Of a stretch of 64,000 nucleotides of DNA, positions 54,766 through 63,991 are shown piece after piece (the stretch's first letter is position 1; every line of letters starts with the position of its first letter). The translations under genes and the position numbers were made by a program. The stretch comes from Acidobacteriota bacterium. GTDB taxonomy: Bacteria > Acidobacteriota > UBA6911 > RPQK01 > JAJDTT01. The notes beneath the pieces were generated by a model, which made no database searches, was not told where the DNA came from, and saw only the letters and a program-made list of their open reading frames with translations. Where the stretch lies: NCBI GenBank assembly GCA_028874215.1, contig JAPPLF010000080.1, forward strand, positions 170,111 through 234,110. The letters run 5' to 3'.

Positions 54766-57039
54766 CTAGCGCTCCAGGACCATGGCCTTCCGGGCCAGTC
54801 GTATGAACTCGCCCCGATAGCCGTGAGGATCTTCTCCTGCGGCGTCCCGAGCCCAGCCCAGGACCTGTTCCAAAGTGGCGGTTCCCCGGTGAGGCGAATC
54901 GCGAAGAATCATGCCGAAGGCGGCCACGGCGGAGGCGAACCGGAAATCGGGCGCGGCATCCGCGAAGCTGGCCGGGGACCCGCTGTGGGTGAGCTCCAGC
55001 AACCGGCTCTCGTCCTGATCGGGCGGCTTGTACCGGATCTTCAGCGTGAGCCACTCATCGGCATCGCCGGAGCGATTCGGCGCAGGGGGAGTCTGATACT
55101 TGAGGGAATCGACGCGGCCGGCGGGATACCCGGTTCCGGCGGGAACGATCTCGTAGAGGACGGTCACCTGGTGGCCGGCTCCGATCTCTCCGCCGTCCCG
55201 CGTGTCGTCGTTGAACTCCTCGTGCCGCAGGGCCCGGTTCTCGTATCCGATGAGACGGTAGGAATCGACCCGGGCCGGATTGAACTCGATCTGGATCTTG
55301 GCGTCCTTGGCCACGGTGACCAGAGTGGCGCCCAGTTCCCGGACCAGGACTTTTCGCGCCTCCTCCAAGCTGTCGAGATAGGCGAAGTTCCCGTTTCCCC
55401 GGTTGGCCAGGGACTCCAGGGCGGCGTCCTTGTAGTTGCCTGTTCCGAGACCGAGAACGGTCAGGAAGATACCGCTTCGAGCCTGATTCCGGATCAACCG
55501 GATCAGGCTTCCCTCGTCCGTCAGCCCCAGGTTGAAGTCCCCGTCCGTCGCCAGAATCACCCGGTTGGTTCCGCCGGGGATGAAATGGGCCGCGGCGGTG
55601 GCGTAAGCGTCGCGGATGCCGGCCTCTCCGTTGGTGGGACCGCCGGCCATGATGTGCTCCAGCGCCTGCAATATCTCCTCTTTCCGGTCACACGGTGTCG
55701 AGGGAAGGACCACTGCGGACTCTCCGGCGTAAGTGACGAAGGCGACCCGGTCCTTTTCGCCCAGGTTCTTGATCAGGAGCCTCATGGCCCGCTTCAGAAG
55801 CGGCAGCTTGTCGGCGGGCCGCATCGATCCGGAGACGTCCAGCAGAAACACGAGGTTTCCGGGAGGACGCTCGGCGGGATCGATGGCCTCGGCCTGGACC
55901 CCGACGCGGAGCAGAAGATGCTCCTGCTTCCAGGGCGCCCGGGCCAGATCCATGAGAACCGCGACGGGGTCCTCTCCGCTGGGCGCGCCGTAGGCGTAGG
56001 AGAAATAGTTGACCATCTCCTCGATGCGCACGGCATCCCTCGGAGGCAGCGAACCCTGGCGGAGAAAGCGGCGGACGTTGGAGTAGGACGCGGTGTCCAC
56101 GTCGATGCCGAAGGTGGAAAGAGGTTCCCGGACCACCTTCCGGAACGGGTTCTCCTCCTGGTACCAGTAGGCCTCGGTGCTGGACCGGCTGGGGGTGGGC
56201 GCCGGCATGGCCGGTCGCTCGTCAAGGTTGGCGCGCACCGCCACCGATGGAGAAAAGGGAACCGACGGCGGCATCCCTGGCCTTCCGCGAAGCATTTGCG
56301 ATCGTTCCCGGCGAGCGTATCGTTCTCCAAAGATTCCTTCGGGAAGCGCTCCGGGCTCGATGACCCTTCCGCCCGACTTCTTGGATATCAGTGATGCACC
56401 GGAACCGGTACTGCCGCTCAGGTTCTCCGAAACCACAGGCGTCTCGGCAGGAACCGGGAGCGACGACCCGGAACTGTCTCGGACGGCAGGAGGCGCCGGC
56501 GACACTGCCTTCGGTGGCTCGGCAGCAGTTTGGACCACGTCTTGCGGGGGAGCCGCGGCATCTGGAACCCGGCTGATCTGGTCACCAGCTTGCTCCATGG
56601 ACCTTCCCGTGTCCGGAGGAGCCTCGTCCGCGACAGCTTCCGGCCGCTGGAGACCGGCGGAGAGAGGCGGCTCTTCCGTCTCCTGAAGGAAGAGGACCGC
56701 GGCGGAGACCATGACTGCGAGCGCCGCGGCCGCCGCCAGTCCGGCGGGAAACCACCAGGACCCGTTCCCGCGACGGACCCGCGGCCACAGGCCCCGGGAG
56801 CGCGGCGGTTCGCCCAGGTTGGCGAGCTGGTGGGGAGCGAGGGAGGGACATGGTTCCTGCTCCAACTCGTGTTGGATCAGTTCCGCCGTGGCTCGCAGCG
56901 ATTCCACTTCCTGCCTGAGTGCGGGAGAACCTTGCAGGAGGCTTTCCACCGCTCGGATCTCCTTCGGGTCGGTCAATTCGCCGAGGGCATAGGCCATCAG
57001 CCTGGGGTCCTGGGCCGGGTCTTGAAAATCTGACTTCAT
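54766..57039 (-). CDS. VWA/YfbK-like protein with anti-sigma-like N-terminus
   Basis: The 757-residue protein has an N-terminal 60-residue helical segment (YALGELTDPKEIRAVESLLQ) like anti-sigma N-termini, then a membrane helix at about residues 95-115 (PAGLAAAAALAVMVSAAVLFL) and a Pro/Ser-rich linker. The VWA domain follows, with an intact metal motif at D401 (DVSGS), and the C-terminal DUF3520-type region closes the protein. Its ATG overlaps the sigma factor stop, so the pair is coupled. A role as a membrane partner of the sigma factor is inferred. Confidence 0.85.
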   Translation of the reverse strand: MKSDFQDPAQDPRLMAYALGELTDPKEIRAVESLLQGSPALRQEVESLRATAELIQHELEQEPCPSLAPHQLANLGEPPRSRGLWPRVRRGNGSWWFPAGLAAAAALAVMVSAAVLFLQETEEPPLSAGLQRPEAVADEAPPDTGRSMEQAGDQISRVPDAAAPPQDVVQTAAEPPKAVSPAPPAVRDSSGSSLPVPAETPVVSENLSGSTGSGASLISKKSGGRVIEPGALPEGIFGERYARRERSQMLRGRPGMPPSVPFSPSVAVRANLDERPAMPAPTPSRSSTEAYWYQEENPFRKVVREPLSTFGIDVDTASYSNVRRFLRQGSLPPRDAVRIEEMVNYFSYAYGAPSGEDPVAVLMDLARAPWKQEHLLLRVGVQAEAIDPAERPPGNLVFLLDVSGSMRPADKLPLLKRAMRLLIKNLGEKDRVAFVTYAGESAVVLPSTPCDRKEEILQALEHIMAGGPTNGEAGIRDAYATAAAHFIPGGTNRVILATDGDFNLGLTDEGSLIRLIRNQARSGIFLTVLGLGTGNYKDAALESLANRGNGNFAYLDSLEEARKVLVRELGATLVTVAKDAKIQIEFNPARVDSYRLIGYENRALRHEEFNDDTRDGGEIGAGHQVTVLYEIVPAGTGYPAGRVDSLKYQTPPAPNRSGDADEWLTLKIRYKPPDQDESRLLELTHSGSPASFADAAPDFRFASAVAAFGMILRDSPHRGTATLEQVLGWARDAAGEDPHGYRGEFIRLARKAMVLER

Positions 57040-57599
57040 CGGACCTTCCTCGATGCTGTAGCGGCCGGCTCGGAGCGCTTCTCCAGCTCGGCGCGCACCT
57101 TTTTCACGGCGGTATGGATGAGGTAACCGACGTTGCTCACCGAAATGCCGACGGTGGAGGCGATCTCCCGGTAGCTGAGGCCGTTCTGGAACTTCAGCCG
57201 CAACACCTCCTGCTCTCTGGGGGGCAGGCTCTCCAAGGCCAGAAGCACGCGGCTCAGGGTCTCCCGGCGCTCCAGCAACTGGGCCGGCCCGGGCGCGGTG
57301 CTGGCCGGTTCCAGGTTTCCGGTCCCCGTCATCCGGGTCATCCGGTTCTCCTTGCGTAGCAGGTCCAGAGCCCGGTTCCGGCACACCGTAAAGAGCCACT
57401 GGGCCAGGTGCCCCTCCACCTTTCCCCTTTTCTGTTTCCAGAGGCGCAAGAAAGTGTCCTGGACCACGTCCCGGGCTAGGTCCAGGTCACCGGTGAGGTG
57501 CGCGGCGTATCGGACCAGCGGGCCCTGATATGAGTCCAGAACGGATCGCATCCAATCGGCCTCCTCAAGCGTTCGAGAGTTTCTCCCCGAATCGGTCAT
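57036..57599 (-). CDS. ECF sigma factor
   Basis: The 187-residue protein has sigma region 2 (LTGDLDLARDVVQDTFLRLW) and region 4 (LESLPPREQEVLRLKFQNGLSYREIAS) with a helix-turn-helix. The stop overlaps the VWA protein start by four bases. GAGG precedes the ATG. Upstream (57600-57674) is a short A/T-rich stretch that could carry the promoter. Confidence 0.92.
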   Translation of the reverse strand: MTDSGRNSRTLEEADWMRSVLDSYQGPLVRYAAHLTGDLDLARDVVQDTFLRLWKQKRGKVEGHLAQWLFTVCRNRALDLLRKENRMTRMTGTGNLEPASTAPGPAQLLERRETLSRVLLALESLPPREQEVLRLKFQNGLSYREIASTVGISVSNVGYLIHTAVKKVRAELEKRSEPAATASRKVR

Positions 57600-57674
57600 C
57601 CTCTATCAGGTTAACGCTCGAGCCGGGTTTTTCTTAGGAAAAGGGGGCGAATTAAATTGCGGAGGCGGATGGGG

Positions 57675-57803
57675 TCAGTGGCCGGTCCGGCCCTGGAGGA
57701 GGTCGACGGCGTGGGGAAGCAATTTGAGGACGGCGTCCAGCGACTCGGTGGCGCCTTTGGGGCTGCCCGGGTGTCCGATGAGGACCAGTGTCCAGGGCTT
57801 CAT
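57675..57803 (-). pseudogene. mogA: 3' remnant of mogA/moaB-type gene
   Basis: A 42-codon open stretch ends at a TGA and reads LVLIGHPGSPKGATESLDAV followed by LKLLPHAVDLLQG. That matches the C-terminal end of MogA/MoaB-type molybdopterin adenylyltransferases (LPGSPKG...LPHALDLL). The rest of the gene, about 100-120 codons, is missing upstream, where unrelated DNA of the DISARM island begins. An apparent Met at 57803 is probably fortuitous. Confidence 0.65.
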
Positions 57804-58214
57804 CGGTGCGACACCCTTCCCGGTTGGATCGTTTGCCGAGAATGCCCCACCGGTAGAGGGTGGGATGGGCGCGCCTATCGGAAGGGCGATTTCGTGTCCA
57901 CCCATCCCCGATGCCCAATGGGCACCCGCGGATCGGCATCGGCTCCGGCGAGATGCGCCCGAAGACGCGGGACGGGCACTGTCTCCGCACTGACAGGCGG
58001 CATTGCATCGTCGAGCGGTTCTCAGCCAGCCTCCGTTGGAACCGCCGTGTCCTCGTCCGGTGCGAGTACCATCCCGAGAATCTGCTTGGATTCGTTCAGC
58101 TCGCGCCTCTATGCTTGCCGCTCAAACCGCTTTACTATTTGGATAGGTGTTAGCCATCAAGCTCTGTTCCACCCAATTTATGTCCGTACCCAACCCAGCG
58201 ACTCAATACCCATC
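57804..58214. other. Island junction, no gene seen
   Basis: These 411 bases lie between the mogA remnant and drmD. The plus-strand frame of drmD is open through it, but its translation lacks any recognisable domain and has the low-complexity look of non-coding reading. Short coding-like runs on the minus strand are interrupted by stops. No repeats, integrase or att-like duplication can be seen. Confidence 0.5.
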
Positions 58215-61169
58215 TTGACTACCCAATCCCCCCCAGCTCCCGGCACCCGCATCGTAGTCCGTGACGCGGAGTGGATAGTACGCCGCGTCGACCTCCTACC
58301 CGACGGCGGTTCGCAGCTCACGTGCTCAGGTGTTTCGGAGCTCGTACGCGAACGCGAAGCCGTATTCCTGACCCGACTCGAAGACGAGATCAAGGTTCTG
58401 GATCCGGCCACGACCGCCTTGATCCCTGACACCTCACCTCAATTCAGACGCAGCCTTCTCTACATGGAGAGCCTTCTGCGCCGCGCGGTGCCCAACGACC
58501 AGCACATTCGGGTAGCCCGTCGCGCCGCCATGGACGAGGCGCCGTACCAGCTGGAGCCGACCCGCCAAGCGTTGCGGCAGTCGCGTCAGAGGATCCTGAT
58601 AGCCGACGACGTAGGCCTCGGCAAGACCATCGAAGCAGGCGTTCTAGTGAGCGAACTTGTTGCCCGCGGACGGGGTCAGCGCATCCTGGTGGTTGCTGTC
58701 AAGAGCATGCTGACGCAGTTCCAGAAAGAGTTCTGGAACCGGTTCACGATCCCGCTGACCCGATTGGACTCGGTGGGTATCCAGCGGGTACGGCGCCGGA
58801 TCCCGTCGAACCACAACCCGTTTCATTACTACGACAAGTCGATCATCTCGATCGACACCCTCAAGCAGGACCGAGAGTACCGGACCTATGTGGAGAACGC
58901 CTGGTGGGACATCATCGTGATTGACGAGGCCCACAACGTGGCGGAACGAGGTTCGCGTTCGTTGCGCAGTCAGCTCGCCAAGCGGCTGGCCAAGCGGTCC
59001 GACACGCTCATCATGCTGTCGGCCACGCCCCACGACGGGAAGGCGCGCAGCTTCGCCAGCCTGATGAACATGCTTGACCCGACCGCTATCGGGGATCCGG
59101 ACAACTTCACGCAGGAGGACTTCCAAGACCAGGGCCTCGTGATCCGTCGCTTCAAGAAGGATGTGCGTGAGCAGGTGAAACGGTCGTTTCGGGACCGCAA
59201 GATCTTCCGCAATCGGTTCCAGCACTCCGCCTTGGAGGAGGTCGCCAACCAAGCCCTATTGGAGCTCTGCGTACGAGGTAAGGTCGCGGGCGGGAGGCGG
59301 CATCTTTTCTCCGTGACACTTGAAAAGGCCCTGTTCTCAAGCCACGTCGCCTGCCTGGAGACCGTGAAACGGCGTCGGAAGCAGCTTGAGCGGGAGATGG
59401 ACGATCTGCCCGATCCGCAACGCCGAGCCGCCATCAAACGTGAGCTTGAGGGGATCGACGCACTTTCCGACGCGCTCGAAGCGATCCGGCCTGTCCACTT
59501 CGCCAAGTACCAGGCGTTGCTTCGGGCCATTCGGGGAGGCGAGCCCTTCCGCTGGAAGTCCCGCGACAAGCGTGATCGACTGGTCGTCTTCAGCGAGCGC
59601 ATCGCGACGCTCAAGTGGCTTCGGGAACGTCTAATCGCCGATCTGAAACTCCGGCCAAATCAGATTGCCCTTCTTCACGGTGGCCTATCGGACACCGATC
59701 AGCAGGAGATGGTCGAGGCGTTCGGCAACGAGACCACGCCGCTCCGGCTCCTTCTTGCGTCGGATGTGGCTTCTGAAGGGATCAACTTGCACCATCAGTG
59801 TCACCGCCTGATCCACTTCGACATTCCGTGGTCGCTCATGGTGTTTGCGCAGCGGAATGGGCGGGTGGACCGCTACGGTCAGCGCCGCGACCCGCAGATC
59901 GTCTACCTGCTGGCGGAGAGCACTAATCCGACGATTCAAGGCGACGCGCGGGTTCTGGAGGTGCTGATCGAGAAAGACGAGCAGGCTCACCGAAATATCG
60001 GGGACCCGTCGATTTTCATGAATCAGTACGACGTCGAGGGTGAAGAGGGCGTGACCCGCCGTGCCATCGTGGTTGGCGAAAGCGCCGAGGCCTTTGACAG
60101 CCGCCTCACACCCGAGACGAACGAGGGGGACGAGTTGATGGCCCTGTTCTTGGGGACGGCGCCGACAACTGAGGAGGAGACGATCGACGACCGAATCCCT
60201 TTGGGGCATCACCGCAGACGGGACGGGAAAGGACGGACGGGGCTGGCCGACGATTCCACGCCCGAGTCGCTGTTTGCCAGCGACCTGGAGTATGTCGAAG
60301 CGGCGCTCGAACACCTCAGGGAGGAACATCCGGAGCTTGACCCACGTGTTGACCGCGTATCGCAGACACTGACTCTGGATGCACCGCCCGATCTACAAGC
60401 ACGATTCCGGCAGGCACCGCCAGAGATCCGGCCGCCGTCTTGGCGCTTCGTGCTGACTGCCGATCAGGAGGCTATGGAAGTCCAGATCGCCGAGAGTCGG
60501 CGCCAGGAGTCGCACTGGCCGCAGGTTCACTACCTGTGGCGACTGAACCCCGTCTTGCTGTGGTTGAACGACCGCATGCTCGGCTCGTTCGGGAGGCACG
60601 AGGCCCCGGTTCTTGCCGGTGTCCCAGGGTTGGATCTAGGCGAGGCCGTATTCGTCTTGGCGGGACACGTCGCCAACCGGAAGGGGCAGCCCCTCGTGTC
60701 GGATTGGATTGCAGTCCCGTTCCGAGGAATCGAAGCGACGGATGTGGAGCCGTTCGCCGAATACGCAAAGAACATTGGGCTGGGCCACACGCTATTCGCG
60801 AATGTGGGGGCCGATGTGGACGTAGAGCAGTTGAAGACCGTTCTCCCCGAGGCGGTGGAGCTTGCCCAGATGTGGGTGGGAGACGAAGCGCGTCAGTTCG
60901 GGATGCGTATGGAAGCCGAGCGCGACAAGAAGCTCAAGGCGTTGGCAGCACTCGAGACTCGCCGAAGGGAACAGATCAAATCCAAGTGGCACAACTCCCG
61001 CCAGCTACCGTTCGGCGGCGTAGTCAACTGGCGCGCCAAGAACAAGTTGCAAGAAGTGGAAAAAGCGTTTGCCGACTACTGCCGCTGGGTGGAGGACACG
61101 ATGACCATCGCGGGCGCACCGCAGGTGTCTGTCGTGGCCGTTCTCACCGGGAAGGGCTCAATCGAATGA
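58215..61169 (+). CDS. drmD: DISARM helicase DrmD (SNF2-like)
   Basis: The 984-residue protein runs from a probable TTG start; no clear ribosome site is seen, so the start is uncertain. It opens with PAPGTRIVVRDAEWIVRRVD, which I associate with DrmD. The SNF2-type helicase has Walker A DDVGLGKT (131-138), DEAH (237-240), an SATPHDGK motif and C-terminal helicase motifs including DVASEGINL and QRNGRVDRYGQ. In class 1 DISARM, DrmD and the methylase DrmMI precede drmABC. Base composition is lower in GC than in the flanking genes. Its stop overlaps the next ATG. Confidence 0.8.
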   Translation: MTTQSPPAPGTRIVVRDAEWIVRRVDLLPDGGSQLTCSGVSELVREREAVFLTRLEDEIKVLDPATTALIPDTSPQFRRSLLYMESLLRRAVPNDQHIRVARRAAMDEAPYQLEPTRQALRQSRQRILIADDVGLGKTIEAGVLVSELVARGRGQRILVVAVKSMLTQFQKEFWNRFTIPLTRLDSVGIQRVRRRIPSNHNPFHYYDKSIISIDTLKQDREYRTYVENAWWDIIVIDEAHNVAERGSRSLRSQLAKRLAKRSDTLIMLSATPHDGKARSFASLMNMLDPTAIGDPDNFTQEDFQDQGLVIRRFKKDVREQVKRSFRDRKIFRNRFQHSALEEVANQALLELCVRGKVAGGRRHLFSVTLEKALFSSHVACLETVKRRRKQLEREMDDLPDPQRRAAIKRELEGIDALSDALEAIRPVHFAKYQALLRAIRGGEPFRWKSRDKRDRLVVFSERIATLKWLRERLIADLKLRPNQIALLHGGLSDTDQQEMVEAFGNETTPLRLLLASDVASEGINLHHQCHRLIHFDIPWSLMVFAQRNGRVDRYGQRRDPQIVYLLAESTNPTIQGDARVLEVLIEKDEQAHRNIGDPSIFMNQYDVEGEEGVTRRAIVVGESAEAFDSRLTPETNEGDELMALFLGTAPTTEEETIDDRIPLGHHRRRDGKGRTGLADDSTPESLFASDLEYVEAALEHLREEHPELDPRVDRVSQTLTLDAPPDLQARFRQAPPEIRPPSWRFVLTADQEAMEVQIAESRRQESHWPQVHYLWRLNPVLLWLNDRMLGSFGRHEAPVLAGVPGLDLGEAVFVLAGHVANRKGQPLVSDWIAVPFRGIEATDVEPFAEYAKNIGLGHTLFANVGADVDVEQLKTVLPEAVELAQMWVGDEARQFGMRMEAERDKKLKALAALETRRREQIKSKWHNSRQLPFGGVVNWRAKNKLQEVEKAFADYCRWVEDTMTIAGAPQVSVVAVLTGKGSIE

Positions 61170-63991
61170 GCGCAACTACATCCGCCGTCTTTTCCGGGAT
61201 CTCGAACGAGAACGAGTTCTTCAGCCATCACTACCTCTCGGAGCTCTTCAAGGGCGACATCAAGGAGACGGTGAAGCGTTGGAACGAGGCCGAGGCCGCC
61301 GACTTGGAGCGCACCGCGCCCCATAAACGGCTGTGGGCTCTGCGGAACACGCACACTCGGTTGCTGCGACGTGCGGAGAAGGCTGGCGATCCCGCAACCC
61401 GGCTAGCACACCAGCGGAAGTGGCATCGTCAGCTTCTGGGGGCACTCGGCTACGATTTCCGTCCTGGGAACCACCGCCTCGAGGACGGCGACGAAATTCC
61501 GGTCCTGTGCACAGCCGGAGGCCAGGGGCCGGATGGAGGGCCAAAAACTGCGGACACCGCGCAGCGTTCCCCAAACCTCCTAGCCTTCGCGGCCTTCGCC
61601 GAGGATCCCGAAGCTGCTGAAGACCCGCTCACCGGCCATCCCTCGACCCTGCAATTTCATGGCGAAGTGCCACCGCGGGGCGACCTACTTGAAGAGAATT
61701 GGGAACACATCATTACCAAGCGCGTCTTCGGGCAAAACCGCCCGCCACGCTGGCTACTTCTGCTTTCATTCAGCCATCTTGTTCTGATCGAGCGCGGCAA
61801 GTGGACGCACAGCCGCCTACTCCGCTTCGATTTCGAGGAGATTTTGGGGCGCGCCCAACGCGCCGAAGATGCCACACTCAAGGCGACCGCTGCCCTGCTC
61901 CATCGATCCTCGCTCCTCCCGGACGAGGGTGGGCAACCGCTGCTGGACGGCTTGGACGAGAACAGCCATCGCCACGCTCTCGCGGTCTCAACCGACTTGA
62001 AGTATGCAATGCGCGAGTCGATCGAGCTCATCGGCAACGAGGCGATTCGGTATCTGCGAGAGGTGAGCCGCGAGCGCGTCTACGACCTCAACGACCGCCT
62101 GGCGGGCGAATTGGGCTTGGAGTGCGTCCGTTACATGTACCGGTTGCTATTCCTCTTCTATATCGAGGCGCGGCCAGAGCTGGGCTACGCCCCGGTCAAC
62201 TCCGACGCATATCGTGCGGGGTACAGCCTCGAACGGCTGCGGGATCTGGAGCTAGTCGAGCTCGCCACGGAGGAATCTCGCAACGGTTTTCACCTTCACG
62301 AGAGCATTCAGACTCTCTTCCGCCTGATCCGGGAAGGGTTCGACGGTAGCCAATGGGGCGGAAGCGTGAATCTTTTCGCCTCTTCCTCGTTGCTCCACCA
62401 CGGCTTCCGTATCCGGGCGTTAGACAGCGCGCTCTTCCGGAAGGGATCCACACCGCTGCTGGACCGGGTCAAGCTGCGCAACCATGTCCTGCAACGCGTG
62501 ATCGAATTGATGTCCTTAAGCCGCCCCGTGAAGGGCGGCGGACACAAGCGCCGGGGCCGTATCTCGTACGCACAGCTCGGTGTCAACCAGTTGGGTGCGG
62601 TCTACGAGTCGCTCCTGTCATACCGCGGCTTCTTCGCTGAAACTGACCTGTACGAGGTCAAGAAGGCGAAGGATAAGCAGGACGATCTGGCGGGGGCGTG
62701 GTTCGTGCGTGCTGTTGAGCTTGACCGCTACACCGAGGAGGAACGTGTCTACGACACCGACGAGATCGGACTCAAGCGGCTACGCAGGCACCGTAAGGGA
62801 TCGTTCATCTACCGATTGCGAGGGCGGGATCGCGAGAAGTCGGCCAGCTACTACACCCCGGAGTCGCTCACGCGATGTCTTGTTCGACATAGTTTGCGTG
62901 AATTGATTTCGGATTCGACATCGGCAGACACGATTCTGGACCTGACGGTATGCGAGCCGGCGATGGGATCGGCCGCATTCCTGAACGAGGCCGTCGACCA
63001 ACTGGCCGAGCTGTACTTGCAACGCAAGCAGAGGGAGCGGGGCGAACGGATCCCGCACGACCATTACCCCGACGAGCTTCAGCGCACCAAGCGCTTCATC
63101 GCCGACCGCAACGTTTACGGTGTGGACCTCAACCCTGTGGCGGTGGAGCTGGCGGAGGTATCTCTATGGCTGAACTCGATCCACCGTGATGGGCACGTGC
63201 CGTGGTTCGGGTACCAGTTGGCGTGCGGCAACTCGCTGGTGGGAGCACGGCGGCAGGTGTACCCGACGAAGCGGCTGCGGGGAGGGAAAAAAGCGGACCT
63301 GTGGTTTAACGAGTCGCCTGAGCGAGTAAGGCCGGGGCCGGAGGGGCCGGAACCAAAGCGGCCCCAGGGCACCGTTTACCACTTCCTGCTGCCCGATCCT
63401 GGCATGGCTGGCTACCGGAACAGGCTGGCAAAAAAGCTGGAGCCTGAGAACTTCACCCGGTTGAAGGAGTGGCGACGTAGCTTCTTCGGTGCGTTCAACC
63501 CGGATGACACCATCGAGTTGGAACGACTCTCGGACTCGGTCGACAGGCTCTGGACGCTCCACACCCGACAACTCACGCGCGATCATCACGAGACTGAGGA
63601 TCCGCTCCCCGTGTGGGGTCAGCCGGAGCCAACACGGGCGGGAAGCTCGAACGAATGGAAGGACCGCATCCGTCGCCAGGGCATCTTCGCCGACGGGACG
63701 GCCAGCCCATACCGGCGCCTCAAACTGGTGATGGACTATTGGTGCGCGCTCTGGTTCTGGCCGGTGGCGCGGGCCGCGGACCTGCCGTCACGGGACGAGT
63801 TTCTCACCGAAGTCTCGCTGGTACTCACGGGCGACGTGCGCCTCCCGGGGCAGGCGCCGTTGCAGAGGGATCTATTCGGCGAGGAGTACGCTGAGCACGC
63901 AGGGGAAATGGCGGCGGAGATACTGGATAAGGTAGGAATGCTGGACCTAGCCCGACTTTACCGTGTTCGCATCAGCATAGCATTGTCCTAG
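61166..63991 (+). CDS. drmMI: DISARM adenine methyltransferase DrmMI, apparently incomplete
   Basis: The 941-residue protein begins MSATTSAVFSGISNENEFFS, an N-terminus (NEFFSHHYLSELF) that I associate with DrmMI. It carries a SAM-binding motif I at about residues 592-605 (LDLTVCEPAMGSAAFL) followed by FIADRNVYGVDLNPVAVELAEVSLWLN. The expected motif IV (NPPW or NPPY) is absent: the frame ends at 63991 after GMLDLARLYR, where homologues I recall continue. A frameshift, interruption or sequence error near 63955 is likely. The ATG overlaps the drmD stop. Confidence 0.75.
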   Translation: MSATTSAVFSGISNENEFFSHHYLSELFKGDIKETVKRWNEAEAADLERTAPHKRLWALRNTHTRLLRRAEKAGDPATRLAHQRKWHRQLLGALGYDFRPGNHRLEDGDEIPVLCTAGGQGPDGGPKTADTAQRSPNLLAFAAFAEDPEAAEDPLTGHPSTLQFHGEVPPRGDLLEENWEHIITKRVFGQNRPPRWLLLLSFSHLVLIERGKWTHSRLLRFDFEEILGRAQRAEDATLKATAALLHRSSLLPDEGGQPLLDGLDENSHRHALAVSTDLKYAMRESIELIGNEAIRYLREVSRERVYDLNDRLAGELGLECVRYMYRLLFLFYIEARPELGYAPVNSDAYRAGYSLERLRDLELVELATEESRNGFHLHESIQTLFRLIREGFDGSQWGGSVNLFASSSLLHHGFRIRALDSALFRKGSTPLLDRVKLRNHVLQRVIELMSLSRPVKGGGHKRRGRISYAQLGVNQLGAVYESLLSYRGFFAETDLYEVKKAKDKQDDLAGAWFVRAVELDRYTEEERVYDTDEIGLKRLRRHRKGSFIYRLRGRDREKSASYYTPESLTRCLVRHSLRELISDSTSADTILDLTVCEPAMGSAAFLNEAVDQLAELYLQRKQRERGERIPHDHYPDELQRTKRFIADRNVYGVDLNPVAVELAEVSLWLNSIHRDGHVPWFGYQLACGNSLVGARRQVYPTKRLRGGKKADLWFNESPERVRPGPEGPEPKRPQGTVYHFLLPDPGMAGYRNRLAKKLEPENFTRLKEWRRSFFGAFNPDDTIELERLSDSVDRLWTLHTRQLTRDHHETEDPLPVWGQPEPTRAGSSNEWKDRIRRQGIFADGTASPYRRLKLVMDYWCALWFWPVARAADLPSRDEFLTEVSLVLTGDVRLPGQAPLQRDLFGEEYAEHAGEMAAEILDKVGMLDLARLYRVRISIALS

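Noticed and set aside
57657..58214. Upstream extension of the drmD reading frame
   Set aside because: The extension adds about 186 codons without domain similarity and runs over the mogA remnant; the family start is near 58215.
61166..63991. PglX of a BREX system
   Set aside because: The partner is a DrmD-type helicase and the N-terminus (NEFFSHHYLSELF) fits DrmMI; no BREX genes are seen.
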